In this document: positions 52,276-60,200 of the stretch, piece by piece
Numbering within the stretch: position 1 is the stretch's first letter
Layout of the letters: every line of letters begins with the position of its first letter
NCBI RefSeq assembly: GCF_910585425.1
Contig: NZ_CAJUCP010000002.1
Span: 1-64,000, forward strand
Reading direction: 5' to 3'
Source: an uncultured Acetatifactor sp.
GTDB lineage: Bacteria > Bacillota > Clostridia > Lachnospirales > Lachnospiraceae
Length of the DNA stretch: 64,000 bases
Translations under genes and position numbers: made by a program
Notes under the pieces: model-generated
What the model saw: the letters and a program-made list of their open reading frames with translations, nothing else
Told to the model about the DNA's origin: nothing
Database searches by the model: none

Positions 52276-53247
52276 TCATTTCAGCAGTATCACCGTATGG
52301 AACAGCCTCTCCTCCTCGTCATAATACTGCCGTATGGTGCCCCCGTATTTTTCCACTGTGTCCCTGATGCTCTTCATGCCTGTCCCATGCCCGGCCCCGG
52401 GGGCCTTTCGGGTCAGGAAGCCGCCTCTGCCATCGCTCCTGGGCGCTTCCCCGCAGGAGTTCACCAGTGTCAGCACCAGCAGGCTCCCGGGCCTGGCGTC
52501 CACCATGAGCTCCAGATAGGCGTCCCGGACGCCCTCCGCGGCCTCCACCGCATTCTCCAGCAGGTTGCCGAAGAGGGCAGTCATGTCCCCGGGCTCCAGG
52601 AAGTCCACGGACTTGTCCCGCACGTCCGCCTGGAAACCGATTCCCTTTTCCTGGCAGATCTCCCCGTACCGGCGCAGGATCACGTCCAGAATCCGGTTGC
52701 CGCAGATCCGCACCTTGTTCTGCAGGGCCGGGGAAGCCTCCAGCTCCCGCACGTACCGCGCCACTTCCTCCTCCAGCCCCTCCTCCGCCAGGTCCCGCAG
52801 GGTCTCCAGATGCTTGCGGATGTCGTGGATGAGCACCCTCTGCCTGTCGTACTGCTCCTCCAGGGCCCTGTAATAGCCCACCTCCGTCCTGCGCTTCTGG
52901 AGGGCCAGCTGGTCCGTGAGGTTCTGCCTGTTCTTCTGTCTGCCGTACTGCCATCCGGCGAAGATCAGCAGGTCGTCGAACACCAGCAGAAGCGCTCCTG
53001 CCAGCAGCACGGAGCCTGTGCGGGGCGGGAGATTCAGGAATGTGCCCATGTAAGTCATGACTAACAGAAGGAATATGGTGAACAGGGAAACTCCCGTCAG
53101 CACCAGGGCCAGGGGCCCGCAGTCCTGTGGGAGCGCGGAATCCGCCTTTGTCAGGCGGACGCATATCTTCAGATAGAACCGGTACAGAAGCCTGCTGCCA
53201 AAGGCCAGCAGGGCAAATCCAAGAAGCAGCACAATCGTCTCTCTCAT
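52276..53247 (-). CDS. GHKL sensor histidine kinase (AgrC-like)
   Basis: A 323-residue membrane kinase. Two N-terminal membrane segments are clear (TIVLLLGFALLAFGSRLLY; a longer one at about 45-70), then a third region (VLLAGALLLVFDDLLIFAG). The phospho-acceptor is in VLIHDIRKHLETL, and the GHKL ATPase has the N-box LFGNLLENAVEAA and GHGTGMKSIRDTVEKYGG. The start at 53247 overlaps the stop of the response regulator gene (ATGA). It pairs with the LytTR regulator; no AgrD-like peptide gene was seen nearby. Confidence 0.9.
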   Translation of the reverse strand: MRETIVLLLGFALLAFGSRLLYRFYLKICVRLTKADSALPQDCGPLALVLTGVSLFTIFLLLVMTYMGTFLNLPPRTGSVLLAGALLLVFDDLLIFAGWQYGRQKNRQNLTDQLALQKRRTEVGYYRALEEQYDRQRVLIHDIRKHLETLRDLAEEGLEEEVARYVRELEASPALQNKVRICGNRILDVILRRYGEICQEKGIGFQADVRDKSVDFLEPGDMTALFGNLLENAVEAAEGVRDAYLELMVDARPGSLLVLTLVNSCGEAPRSDGRGGFLTRKAPGAGHGTGMKSIRDTVEKYGGTIRQYYDEEERLFHTVILLK

Positions 53248-53978
53248 CAGCGCATGGTCTCCACATACAGCATATAGGCATCCTTGAAGCCCTTGTACCT
53301 GCGCCTGGCCAGATAGGCGCAGTACCGGCTCCCGTCCGGCGCGGAAAGGGATATCAGGGTATCGGAGAAGGAACTGATGTACTTCATGTTGACGATGAAG
53401 CTCCGGTGGGGCCTGGCGAAGCATCCGATGTCCAGGAGCTTCTCCCACTCCCCCATCTTCTGCACGGACTCGTAGAGCCTGTCCACAGTCTGCACTGTCA
53501 CCCTGCGCCCCATGGCCTCCACCATCACGATCTCATCCGCGTACCTTGTGACGGTCTCCGTCCGGGTCTCTATGGCAATGGGCCTGGTGTCCACGCTGAG
53601 CTGGTACAGGGCGTCCTTCATGTTCCGGAAGAGCCTCCCCCTGTCCAGGGGCTTGGAGAGGTAGCGGAACACATGGAACTTCATGGCCTCGTCCAGATAG
53701 TCCGCATAGCAGGTGACGATGAAGATCTTGATATAGGGGTTGCGGTTCTGGAGCCGGGCCCCCACATGGATGCCCCCGGTGCCCGGCATCTCCACGTCCA
53801 GGAAGGCCATGTCCGCCCTGGGGGCATCCGGCCTGTCCTCGATTGCCAGAAGGGCGTCCCCGCTGGCATAGGAGGCGTACTCCGGCTGCCCCAGGCCGTT
53901 TTGCCGGAAATATTCCCTTAAATAGCCTTCCAACTGTACCAGAATCCTTTCATCGTCGTCACAGAGCACTATGCGCAT
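53247..53978 (-). CDS. LytTR-type response regulator (AgrA-like)
   Basis: A 243-residue regulator. The receiver domain has the acidic pair in VLCDDDER, the phospho-Asp in MAFLDVEMPGTGG and Lys in YLSKPLDRGRLF. The LytTR DNA-binding domain is at about 140-240 (VRFTRY-like ETVTRYADEIVMVEAMGRRV; CFARPHRSFIVNMKYISSFS). The start at 53978 is preferred over 54047 because the domain begins there. A promoter lies about 85 bp upstream. Confidence 0.93.
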   Translation of the reverse strand: MRIVLCDDDERILVQLEGYLREYFRQNGLGQPEYASYASGDALLAIEDRPDAPRADMAFLDVEMPGTGGIHVGARLQNRNPYIKIFIVTCYADYLDEAMKFHVFRYLSKPLDRGRLFRNMKDALYQLSVDTRPIAIETRTETVTRYADEIVMVEAMGRRVTVQTVDRLYESVQKMGEWEKLLDIGCFARPHRSFIVNMKYISSFSDTLISLSAPDGSRYCAYLARRRYKGFKDAYMLYVETMR

Positions 53979-54061
53979 TTCAGCCGCCTCTCTTCCTGTG
54001 CCCGCTGTTCGTCCCGTTCTGTCCATCCCTGTCACACAGCCCGGCATCCTTATGGGTCAAC

Positions 54062-54090
54062 ATTATACTATAGCGGCTCCGGTTCTACAA
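54062..54090 (-). promoter_or_regulatory. Promoter of the LytTR/GHKL operon
   Basis: On the minus strand TTGTAG (54085-54090) and TATAAT (54062-54067) are 17 bp apart. Confidence 0.6.
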
Positions 54091-54120
54091 GTGTTCCTTC
54101 CTCTCTGGAACCAATTGAAA

Positions 54121-54149
54121 AGGCGGAAAACCCCATGAGCCTTCCGCCT
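54121..54149 (-). terminator. Terminator of the tetR-DUF2871 unit
   Basis: AGGCGGAA (54121-54128) pairs with TTCCGCCT (54142-54149); the minus strand continues with TTTTC. It lies about 40 bp past the DUF2871 stop. Confidence 0.75.
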
Positions 54150-54189
54150 CTTAGCCGCTTCTTGGCCTCTTCGTCCCCGGCCTCTGAAA

Positions 54190-54609
54190 TCACTTCCGCC
54201 CTGCCGCCACGCTGCGCCTGATCTGCACCAGCAGGATCACCAGGCTCACCCCCAGCAGGATATGCCCGATTCCCGCCATGCCGGAAATCGCAGCGCTCAT
54301 GCCGGAGGAAAGCCCCGGCGACAGCACCTGGGCCACGCCCCGCACCACAAGCATCAGGGCGGCCAGGTTCAGGCCCACATGATAGACCGCCAGCACCGGC
54401 CCGGTCTTCGGCCCGGTGAAGGAAAAGCTCTTTTCCAGCAGGAGCAATAGCAGGAAGAGCACCATGCCCAGCAGGAAATAGTGGGTGTGGACCACAGACA
54501 GGGTGGTCTTGCCGGTAAAGCCGTTGAATTTGGTGAACTCCCTGTAGAACACGCCGCCAGCCATGGCGAGGATGGCATACAGCAGAGCCGCATTTATGTA
54601 TCGTTTCAT
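54190..54609 (-). CDS. DUF2871 four-helix membrane protein
   Basis: A 139-residue membrane protein with four predicted helices: AALLYAILAMAGGVFY, TTLSVVHTHYFLLGMVLFLL, VLAVYHVGLNLAALMLVV and GIGHILLGVSLVILLV. The VHTHYFLLG and YHVGLN histidines fit a heme- or metal-binding DUF2871 membrane protein. It lies 92 bp downstream of the TetR gene and is probably its regulated partner. Function unknown. Confidence 0.85.
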   Translation of the reverse strand: MKRYINAALLYAILAMAGGVFYREFTKFNGFTGKTTLSVVHTHYFLLGMVLFLLLLLLEKSFSFTGPKTGPVLAVYHVGLNLAALMLVVRGVAQVLSPGLSSGMSAAISGMAGIGHILLGVSLVILLVQIRRSVAAGRK

Positions 54610-54701
54610 TGTCGTTCCTCCTTCATCTGCATTCTTGTCTCATAGCGGAATATCCGATCAGCACTGTTTCCCGGATGAAAAATCCCGCGGCCCGGTGGGA
54701 T

Positions 54702-55259
54702 TCAGTAAAGGGTCCTGCGGACGATCTCCAGCACGGCAGACGGGTCGTAGTCCTGCCGCAGCAAGGCGGACAGCATCAGGGAGAACAGGACGTCCGCGAA
54801 TCTTTCCGCCGTAAACAGATCCGTAAAGGCGTCCGCCCGGATTCTGGCATCCCGCTTCAGGACGGCGCACAGCTCCTCCCGGATATGCTGCCAGGTCTGC
54901 TGCATCCTCATCTGCCCCCGGACCTTCTCCTCCCCCATGAAGCCCAGGGAGTGCAGCGTGAAAAATCCGGGGTACTGCCTGCAGCCGTATTCCATCTGTC
55001 CGTATATCCAGGCAATGCAGGCCTGCGCGTCCCCAAACACCGCACCGTCCTCCGGACGGCGGAAGATCTCGCCCCAGACGCTTTCCACTGTAGCGCCCAC
55101 CAGCGCAGCCTTGGAATCGAAATAATTGTAGATGGATCCCACCGATACCCCGCAGGCAGCCGCGACAGAGCGGATATTGACCGCGGACCATCCCCGCTGT
55201 CTGATCAGTTCCCGGCTGGCCCTCAAAATGTCTTCTTTTGACGTTACAACTGTATTCAT
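54702..55259 (-). CDS. TetR family regulator
   Basis: A 185-residue repressor-type regulator. The N-terminal helix-turn-helix spans about 10-55 (ILRASRELIRQRGWSAVNIR; ACGVSVGSIYNYFDSKAALV). The C-terminal ligand domain is not family-specific. Its own promoter has perfect consensus hexamers with a palindromic operator over the -10, so autorepression is very likely. The downstream DUF2871 gene shares the transcript. Confidence 0.93.
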   Translation of the reverse strand: MNTVVTSKEDILRASRELIRQRGWSAVNIRSVAAACGVSVGSIYNYFDSKAALVGATVESVWGEIFRRPEDGAVFGDAQACIAWIYGQMEYGCRQYPGFFTLHSLGFMGEEKVRGQMRMQQTWQHIREELCAVLKRDARIRADAFTDLFTAERFADVLFSLMLSALLRQDYDPSAVLEIVRRTLY

Positions 55260-55273
55260 CCGATTACCTCAAT

Positions 55274-55315
55274 ATGAACAATGTTCATTATAGCGGTGGG
55301 GGATTCTTTTGTCAA
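55274..55315 (-). promoter_or_regulatory. Consensus promoter and palindromic operator of tetR
   Basis: Minus strand TTGACA (55310-55315) and TATAAT (55287-55292) are exactly 17 bp apart. The palindrome ATGAAC-AAT-GTTCAT (55274-55288) overlaps the -10 and runs past the start point, typical of a TetR operator. Confidence 0.85.
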
Positions 55316-55526
55316 GTGCTTTTAGAGAAAATCCTTTCTGTCCTACTGGTGCAGTGTGTTTTTTCAGCAGGTCATTTTTCCTGCCGGGAGCGGTTTCTGT
55401 AATGCCCCTTCACCAGTGGATTTCAGGGTTGTGGATTTCCGCGGGGTATAGTAGAATGGGAGTATCAGAGACGCAGGTTTCCGGCGCGGCAGCCGGGTGG
55501 TATCCCTTGATGATTGGAGGCAATGA

Positions 55527-57311
55527 ATGGCAAGGACTGTCGGTATCGGGCATCAGGATTTCGGGCAAGTGATTCAGAATCATCTCTTTTACGTAGATAA
55601 GACGAATTTCATAAAAGAATGGTGGGAGAATGGGGATTCCGTAACCCTAATCACCCGCCCCAGGCGCTTCGGCAAGACCCTGAACATGAGCATGGTGGAG
55701 CATTTCCTCTCTGTGGACTTTGCGGACAAAGGACATCTGTTCGAAGGGCTGGCCATCTGGCAGGATAAATCCCCCGATGGGGCAAATCCGATTCCAGGAG
55801 AAAATCCCCCGGAAGGGGCAAATCCCCTGGAAGGGGATTGTAAGTACCATCAGCTCCAGGGCACCTATCCAGTCATCTCCCTGAGCTTTGCCGATGTTAA
55901 GGCAAGGCTGTTCTCGGATGCCCGGAAGATGATGTGCCAGACCATCACGAATCTGTACAATAAATATGACTTCCTCCTGGAGAGCGGCTGCCTCAATGAA
56001 AGCGAGCGGGCCTCCTACAGACAGGTGTCCGCGAATATGGAAGACTATATGGCCGCCAGTTCCCTGAGGACCCTGGCCGACTATCTCTCCCGCTATTATG
56101 GGAAAAAGGCAATCATACTGCTGGATGAATATGACACTCCCATGCAGGAGGCTTATGTGTCCGGATACTGGCAGGAGATAGTGGACTTCATGAGGGCCCT
56201 CTTCAATTCCACCTTCAAGACGAACCCTTTCCTGGAGCGGGCCATCATGACGGGGATTACGCGAGTCAGCAAGGAATCGATTTTTTCTGATTTGAACAAT
56301 CTGACCGTAGTGACATCCACTTCCGAAGCATATGCTGACAGCTTCGGCTTTACAGAGCAGGAGGTATTCGCCGCACTGGACGAGTACGGAATGTCCGACA
56401 AAAAGGATGATATAAAAAGATGGTATGACGGCTTTACATTTGGGAAAAAACGGGATATTTATAATCCCTGGTCCATCCTTAACTACCTGAAAAACGGAAA
56501 GCTCACCACCTACTGGGCCAACACCAGCTCCAACAGCCTGGTAGGCAAGCTGGTCCGGGAGGGCAGCCGCGAACTCAAGATGACCATGGCGGATCTGCTG
56601 GATGGGACTTCTCTCCGCACGCGCATCGACGAGCAGATTGTCTTCAATCAACTGAACGATGACGAGAGCGCCATCTGGAGCCTGCTCCTTGCCAGCGGAT
56701 ACCTGAAGGTAGAGGAATGCGTCTTCGACGAGGAAAGCGGCGAGGACGACTATGTCCTGTCCCTGACGAACAAAGAAGTCCGCATCATGTTCCGGCGGAT
56801 TATCAGAGGGTGGTTCGCGGGCTCTGCCTCATCTTACAACGGCTTCCTCCAGGCGCTGCTGCAGGACGATCTGGAGGCCATGAACGCTTATATGAACCGG
56901 GTGGCCCTGGCTACCTTCAGTTGCTTCGATGCAGGGAAGCAGCCGTCCAAGGCGGCGGAGCCGGAGCGCTTTTACCATGGCTTCGTCCTGGGCCTGATGG
57001 TAGACCTGTCCGACAGATATGTCATCACCTCCAACCGGGAGAGCGGCTTCGGGCGCTACGATATCCTGCTGGAGCCCAAAACGTCCGGCCAGGATGCGAT
57101 TAAAAATAATCGCGAAAGGGATGCGATTATTATAGAGTTCAAAGTCCATAACCCGAAAAGGGAAAAGACCCTGGAAGACACTGTCCGCGCCGCCCTGGAC
57201 CAGATTGACGGGATGCGTTACGACGCTGTCCTGCAGGCCAAGGGCATACCGGCAGCGCGCATCCGGAAATACGGTTTCGCGTTTCAGGGCAAGGAGGTGC
57301 TGATCGGATAG
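55527..57311 (+). CDS. AAA-ATPase-like/PD-(D/E)XK nuclease family protein
   Basis: A 594-residue protein of the AAA-ATPase_like/DUF1703 type, an abundant gut-bacterial family of uncertain role. The N-terminus has YVDKTNFI, then a Walker A variant RPRRFGKTL (Lys50), and Walker B in AIILLDEYDTPMQEAY. The C-terminal nuclease-like domain has GRYDILLEP and IIIEFKVHN, the Asp and ExK positions. An in-frame repetitive insert (GANPIPGENPPEGANPLEG) lies at about 85-104. GGAGG lies 6 bp before the chosen ATG; another ATG 4 bp earlier is out of frame. It stands alone. Defence or mobile-element roles are speculative. Confidence 0.88.
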   Translation: MARTVGIGHQDFGQVIQNHLFYVDKTNFIKEWWENGDSVTLITRPRRFGKTLNMSMVEHFLSVDFADKGHLFEGLAIWQDKSPDGANPIPGENPPEGANPLEGDCKYHQLQGTYPVISLSFADVKARLFSDARKMMCQTITNLYNKYDFLLESGCLNESERASYRQVSANMEDYMAASSLRTLADYLSRYYGKKAIILLDEYDTPMQEAYVSGYWQEIVDFMRALFNSTFKTNPFLERAIMTGITRVSKESIFSDLNNLTVVTSTSEAYADSFGFTEQEVFAALDEYGMSDKKDDIKRWYDGFTFGKKRDIYNPWSILNYLKNGKLTTYWANTSSNSLVGKLVREGSRELKMTMADLLDGTSLRTRIDEQIVFNQLNDDESAIWSLLLASGYLKVEECVFDEESGEDDYVLSLTNKEVRIMFRRIIRGWFAGSASSYNGFLQALLQDDLEAMNAYMNRVALATFSCFDAGKQPSKAAEPERFYHGFVLGLMVDLSDRYVITSNRESGFGRYDILLEPKTSGQDAIKNNRERDAIIIEFKVHNPKREKTLEDTVRAALDQIDGMRYDAVLQAKGIPAARIRKYGFAFQGKEVLIG

Positions 57312-57495
57312 GCGCAAAGCCATTCGGCGCGCCTGCTTTTGCCAAATCATATGGCCGGACGGAAAAAGCCCAAGATAGCAGAATCGTATGAATAAAACAG
57401 CAATAGAAATCTATCATTTCCCGCCCGTTTCCTTTAACATAGTAAATAACAAAACAATCGATTCCGAAAAAATATTCCGAAAGGAGAACATTACT

Positions 57496-58299
57496 ATGAA
57501 AGAACGTCTTATCGCACTTCAGGTCTATTCCGTCCGCGATGCCGCCGAGGCGGATTTCGCAGGCACCATGCGCAAGGTGAAGGAGATGGGCTACGACGGC
57601 GTGGAGCTGGCCGGAACCTATGGCATGACTGCCGTGGAGGCAAAGAAAATCCTGGATGAAGTGGGCCTGGAGCTGGTCTCCGCCCATGTGCCCATGGACC
57701 AGCTGGAGGATGACGCCGTCCTGGACGACTATGCCGCCACAGGCTTAAAGCACATCGCCATCCCCTGGCTCACCGGCCCCAAGACCAAAGAGGAGCTGGA
57801 CGCTGCCATCGCGCGGATCCGCAGCGTGGGCGAGCGCTGCAAGGCCCGGGGCATGCAGCTTCTGTACCACAACCACGACTTCGAGTTTGAGAAGATTGAG
57901 GGCCGGTACATACTGGACGCCTATTACGCCGAAATCCCCTCCAATCTGCTGCAGACGGAGCTGGATGTGTGCTGGGTCAACGTAGGCGGCGAGAAGCCTC
58001 CCGTGTATGTCCGCAAATACAGCGGCAGGGCCCCCATCGTGCACCTGAAGGATTTCTCGGGCCAGAAGAGCGAGAACATGTACGGCCTGATCGGCACCGA
58101 TGGGAAGAAGGAGGAGGCTTCCGGCAAGTTCGAGTTCCGCCCCGTGGGCTATGGCCTCCAGGACGTGCCCTCCATCATCGCCGCCGCTGACGATGCGGGA
58201 AGCGCCTGGTTCGTGGTGGAGCAGGACATGCCCAGCATGGGCCGCACCCCCATGGAATGCGCCCAGATGAGCATCCGTTACCTGAGGTCTTTCCTGTAA
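57496..58299 (+). CDS. Sugar phosphate isomerase/epimerase family protein
   Basis: A 267-residue xylose-isomerase-like TIM barrel. It shows ALQVYSVRDA at the N-terminus, then MGYDGVELAGTYGMTA, the metal-site strands LLYHNHDFEFE and TELDVCWVNVGG, HLKDFSG, and a C-terminal VVEQDMPSMGRTPME. Exact substrate unknown. The start at 57496 follows AAGGAG; an ATG at 57388 gives an AT-rich leader of 36 unlikely residues. It is followed by a Gfo/Idh/MocA oxidoreductase, a common pairing in catabolism of inositol- or sugar-derived compounds. Confidence 0.88.
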   Translation: MKERLIALQVYSVRDAAEADFAGTMRKVKEMGYDGVELAGTYGMTAVEAKKILDEVGLELVSAHVPMDQLEDDAVLDDYAATGLKHIAIPWLTGPKTKEELDAAIARIRSVGERCKARGMQLLYHNHDFEFEKIEGRYILDAYYAEIPSNLLQTELDVCWVNVGGEKPPVYVRKYSGRAPIVHLKDFSGQKSENMYGLIGTDGKKEEASGKFEFRPVGYGLQDVPSIIAAADDAGSAWFVVEQDMPSMGRTPMECAQMSIRYLRSFL

Positions 58300-58388
58300 G
58301 GGACTGCCTTCCGGCAGACACGAGTTTTTCTAAATCCGCCGCCCGGCCGGCAGAGCGGATACAATCATTTAGATAAGGAGATAAAATC

Positions 58389-59540
58389 ATGGCAGAAAAT
58401 ATTCTGGACCGTTTTGAACATATCTATGACGAAGAGCCCGAAATCGACACCAGCGTAAAAGTGAAGGTGGGCATCATCGGCACCGGCTGGATTGCCGAGG
58501 AGCATGCCAGATGCTATAAGGCCATGCCCGATGTGGAGCTGGTGGCCGCCGCGGACCTGGTGCCCGGCAAGGCGGAGAAGTTCTGCAAGACCAACAAGCT
58601 GGAGGGCGTGCGCTGCTACGAGAGCGGCCATGCCATGCTGGAGGCCGAGGCCCTGGATGCGGTCAGCATCTGCACCTACAACTGCCAGCATGCCCCCTGC
58701 GCCATCGATGCCCTGGAGCACGGCGTCCATGTGATGCTGGAGAAGCCCTTCACCGTCACCGTGGACGAGGCCGTGGAAGTCATGCGCGCGGAGAAGAAGA
58801 GCGGCAAGATTCTCACCATCGGCTTCCAGCCCAGGATGAGCGTGAACATGAAACGCATCAAGCAGATTGTGGACTCCGGAGAGCTGGGCAAAATCTATTA
58901 CATCCAGTCCGGCGGCGGCCGCCGGGTAGGCATCCCCACCCCTTACGGCACCACCTTCATCGACAAGGAGACCGGCGGCATCGGCGCCATGGGCGACATC
59001 GGCTGCTACTCCCTGGACATGCTGCTGAACGCCGTGGGCTATCCCAGGCCCCTGACTGTCACCGGCTATACCTCCGATTTCTTCGGCAAGGATCCTAACT
59101 ACTACCCCGGCCATCCGGAATACGCGGATGTCTTCGGCGTGGATGATTTCGCGGCGGGCTTCGTGCGCCTGGAGGGCGGCATCATGCTTGACTTCCGCAT
59201 CTCCTGGGCCATGCACATGGACACCATGGGCGACGCCATCATCCTGGGCACAAAGGGCGGCCTGAAGATTCCTTCCACCGAGTGCTGGAACGGGGACTTC
59301 GACAAGCCCCTGAAGATCTACAAGACCATTGCCGGCAAGCCCACCTGCACAGAAATCCCCCTGGATCCCAGCGGCGACCTGTTCCACGAGAAGCTCCGCT
59401 CCTTCGTGACAGCGGTGAAGACCGGCGGCGCAGCCACCATACCCTCCAGCCAGATCATATACAATCAGGCCATCATCGACGGCATCGTCAAGTCCAATGC
59501 GGTGGGGCATGAAATCGAGGTGGAGATTCCGGAAGTCTAA
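58389..59540 (+). CDS. Gfo/Idh/MocA family oxidoreductase
   Basis: A 383-residue NAD(P)-dependent sugar dehydrogenase-type enzyme. The Rossmann motif GIIGTGWIAEEHARCY is at about 28-43, the EKP motif is in VMLEKPFT (118-120), and the C-terminal domain includes GAMGDIGCYSLDMLL with the catalytic-site D-x-x-x-Y-type positions. GGAG lies just upstream. Together with the isomerase-like gene it probably oxidises and isomerises a polyol or sugar acid; the substrate cannot be named. Confidence 0.92.
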   Translation: MAENILDRFEHIYDEEPEIDTSVKVKVGIIGTGWIAEEHARCYKAMPDVELVAAADLVPGKAEKFCKTNKLEGVRCYESGHAMLEAEALDAVSICTYNCQHAPCAIDALEHGVHVMLEKPFTVTVDEAVEVMRAEKKSGKILTIGFQPRMSVNMKRIKQIVDSGELGKIYYIQSGGGRRVGIPTPYGTTFIDKETGGIGAMGDIGCYSLDMLLNAVGYPRPLTVTGYTSDFFGKDPNYYPGHPEYADVFGVDDFAAGFVRLEGGIMLDFRISWAMHMDTMGDAIILGTKGGLKIPSTECWNGDFDKPLKIYKTIAGKPTCTEIPLDPSGDLFHEKLRSFVTAVKTGGAATIPSSQIIYNQAIIDGIVKSNAVGHEIEVEIPEV

Positions 59541-59559
59541 GAGGCTGTAATTACCATTT

Positions 59560-59690
59560 TATACTGCACACCGGTTAAATTTGCAGTGCAACCCGACTAA
59601 GTCACTGCCTTAAGCAGTGACTTTTAGACCGCCAGCCAAGCACTTTCCCGGAGACGCCACTGTAAATCCTGGCGGTCTGCAGTATAAAAA
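59560..59690. repeat. Palindromic repeat element, copy 2
   Basis: Same blocks and order as 25528-25630, with ends TATACTGC and GCAGTATAA. It differs by an added perfect hairpin, AAGTCACTGC and GCAGTGACTT, at 59599-59622, where copy 1 continues directly. It lies just after the oxidoreductase stop. Confidence 0.75.
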
Positions 59691-59716
59691 GGCATGCGCT
59701 CCTGGCGCATGCCTTT
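59688..59716. terminator. Bidirectional terminator hairpin
   Basis: AAAGGCATGCGC (59688-59699) pairs perfectly with GCGCATGCCTTT (59705-59716) around TCCTG. On the minus strand it is followed by TTTTTATA, ending the 62-residue gene. On the plus strand it is followed by CTTTGTCTCT. Confidence 0.88.
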
Positions 59717-59733
59717 CTTTGTCTCTATCGTCT

Positions 59734-59922
59734 TCAGTCTTCATGCCTCGATAAAAAGCTTTTTTCAGCATCCGAAAGACTGGCAATGGGAACCCCCTTT
59801 TCCTTTGCAAAATCCCGGATTCCCCTGAGGTTCAATTTCACCTTCGGGAGTTCGCTTGCCATGATTGGTTCTGGCATGACTTCCAACTGTTTATAATATT
59901 CGGCATAATTAAATTTCCTCAT
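59734..59922 (-). CDS. Small conserved-looking protein (62 residues)
   Basis: A 62-residue soluble protein, MRKFNYAEYYKQLEV at the start and a predicted helical C-terminus (LRGIRDFAKEKGVPIASLSD). Not recognised. Its ATG overlaps the stop of a 22-codon ORF (ATGA), and a good promoter and terminator frame the pair, so it is probably expressed. It could be one half of a toxin-antitoxin-like or remnant module, but nothing in the sequence shows that directly. Confidence 0.6.
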   Translation of the reverse strand: MRKFNYAEYYKQLEVMPEPIMASELPKVKLNLRGIRDFAKEKGVPIASLSDAEKSFLSRHED

Positions 59923-59987
59923 CTGTCCACTCCCACATCATTATCCTTCAGGCAAGGTGTCAAGTCATCTATCCACACATTTATCAT
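59919..59987 (-). CDS. 22-codon ORF coupled to the 62-residue gene
   Basis: Starts at 59987 after GAGGAGCGGCAAC and reads MINVWIDDLTPC before ending at the ATGA overlap with the next gene. The good ribosome site and overlap suggest it is translated. It may be a leader peptide or the truncated N-terminus of a longer protein whose body is lost. Confidence 0.5.
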   Translation of the reverse strand: MINVWIDDLTPCLKDNDVGVDR

Positions 59988-60046
59988 GTTGCCGCTCCTC
60001 TTAATCTATAACCCTCTTTAGCTTGGATTCTTAATCTTTTTCTATT

Positions 60047-60075
60047 ATTATACCCTGTGACAGTCCCTTCTGCAA
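60047..60075 (-). promoter_or_regulatory. Promoter of the small bicistronic unit
   Basis: On the minus strand TTGCAG (60070-60075) and TATAAT (60047-60052) are 17 bp apart, about 50 nt before the 22-codon ORF. Confidence 0.65.
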
Positions 60076-60136
60076 CCGCAATCTCAAGTCTTTCCCCCGT
60101 TATCCCGCCGCATTCGCCCCCGCCTCCATTTCTCTC

Positions 60137-60166
60137 TTGACAGCCCAAAAAGCTATGGAGTACAAT
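60137..60166 (+). promoter_or_regulatory. Promoter of the hypD activase-hypD operon
   Basis: TTGACA (60137-60142) and TACAAT (60161-60166) are 18 bp apart, leaving a short leader before the ATG at 60201. Confidence 0.7.
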
Positions 60167-60200
60167 TAATGTTGAGAAATTATGCGAGGAGTTGGCTGGA

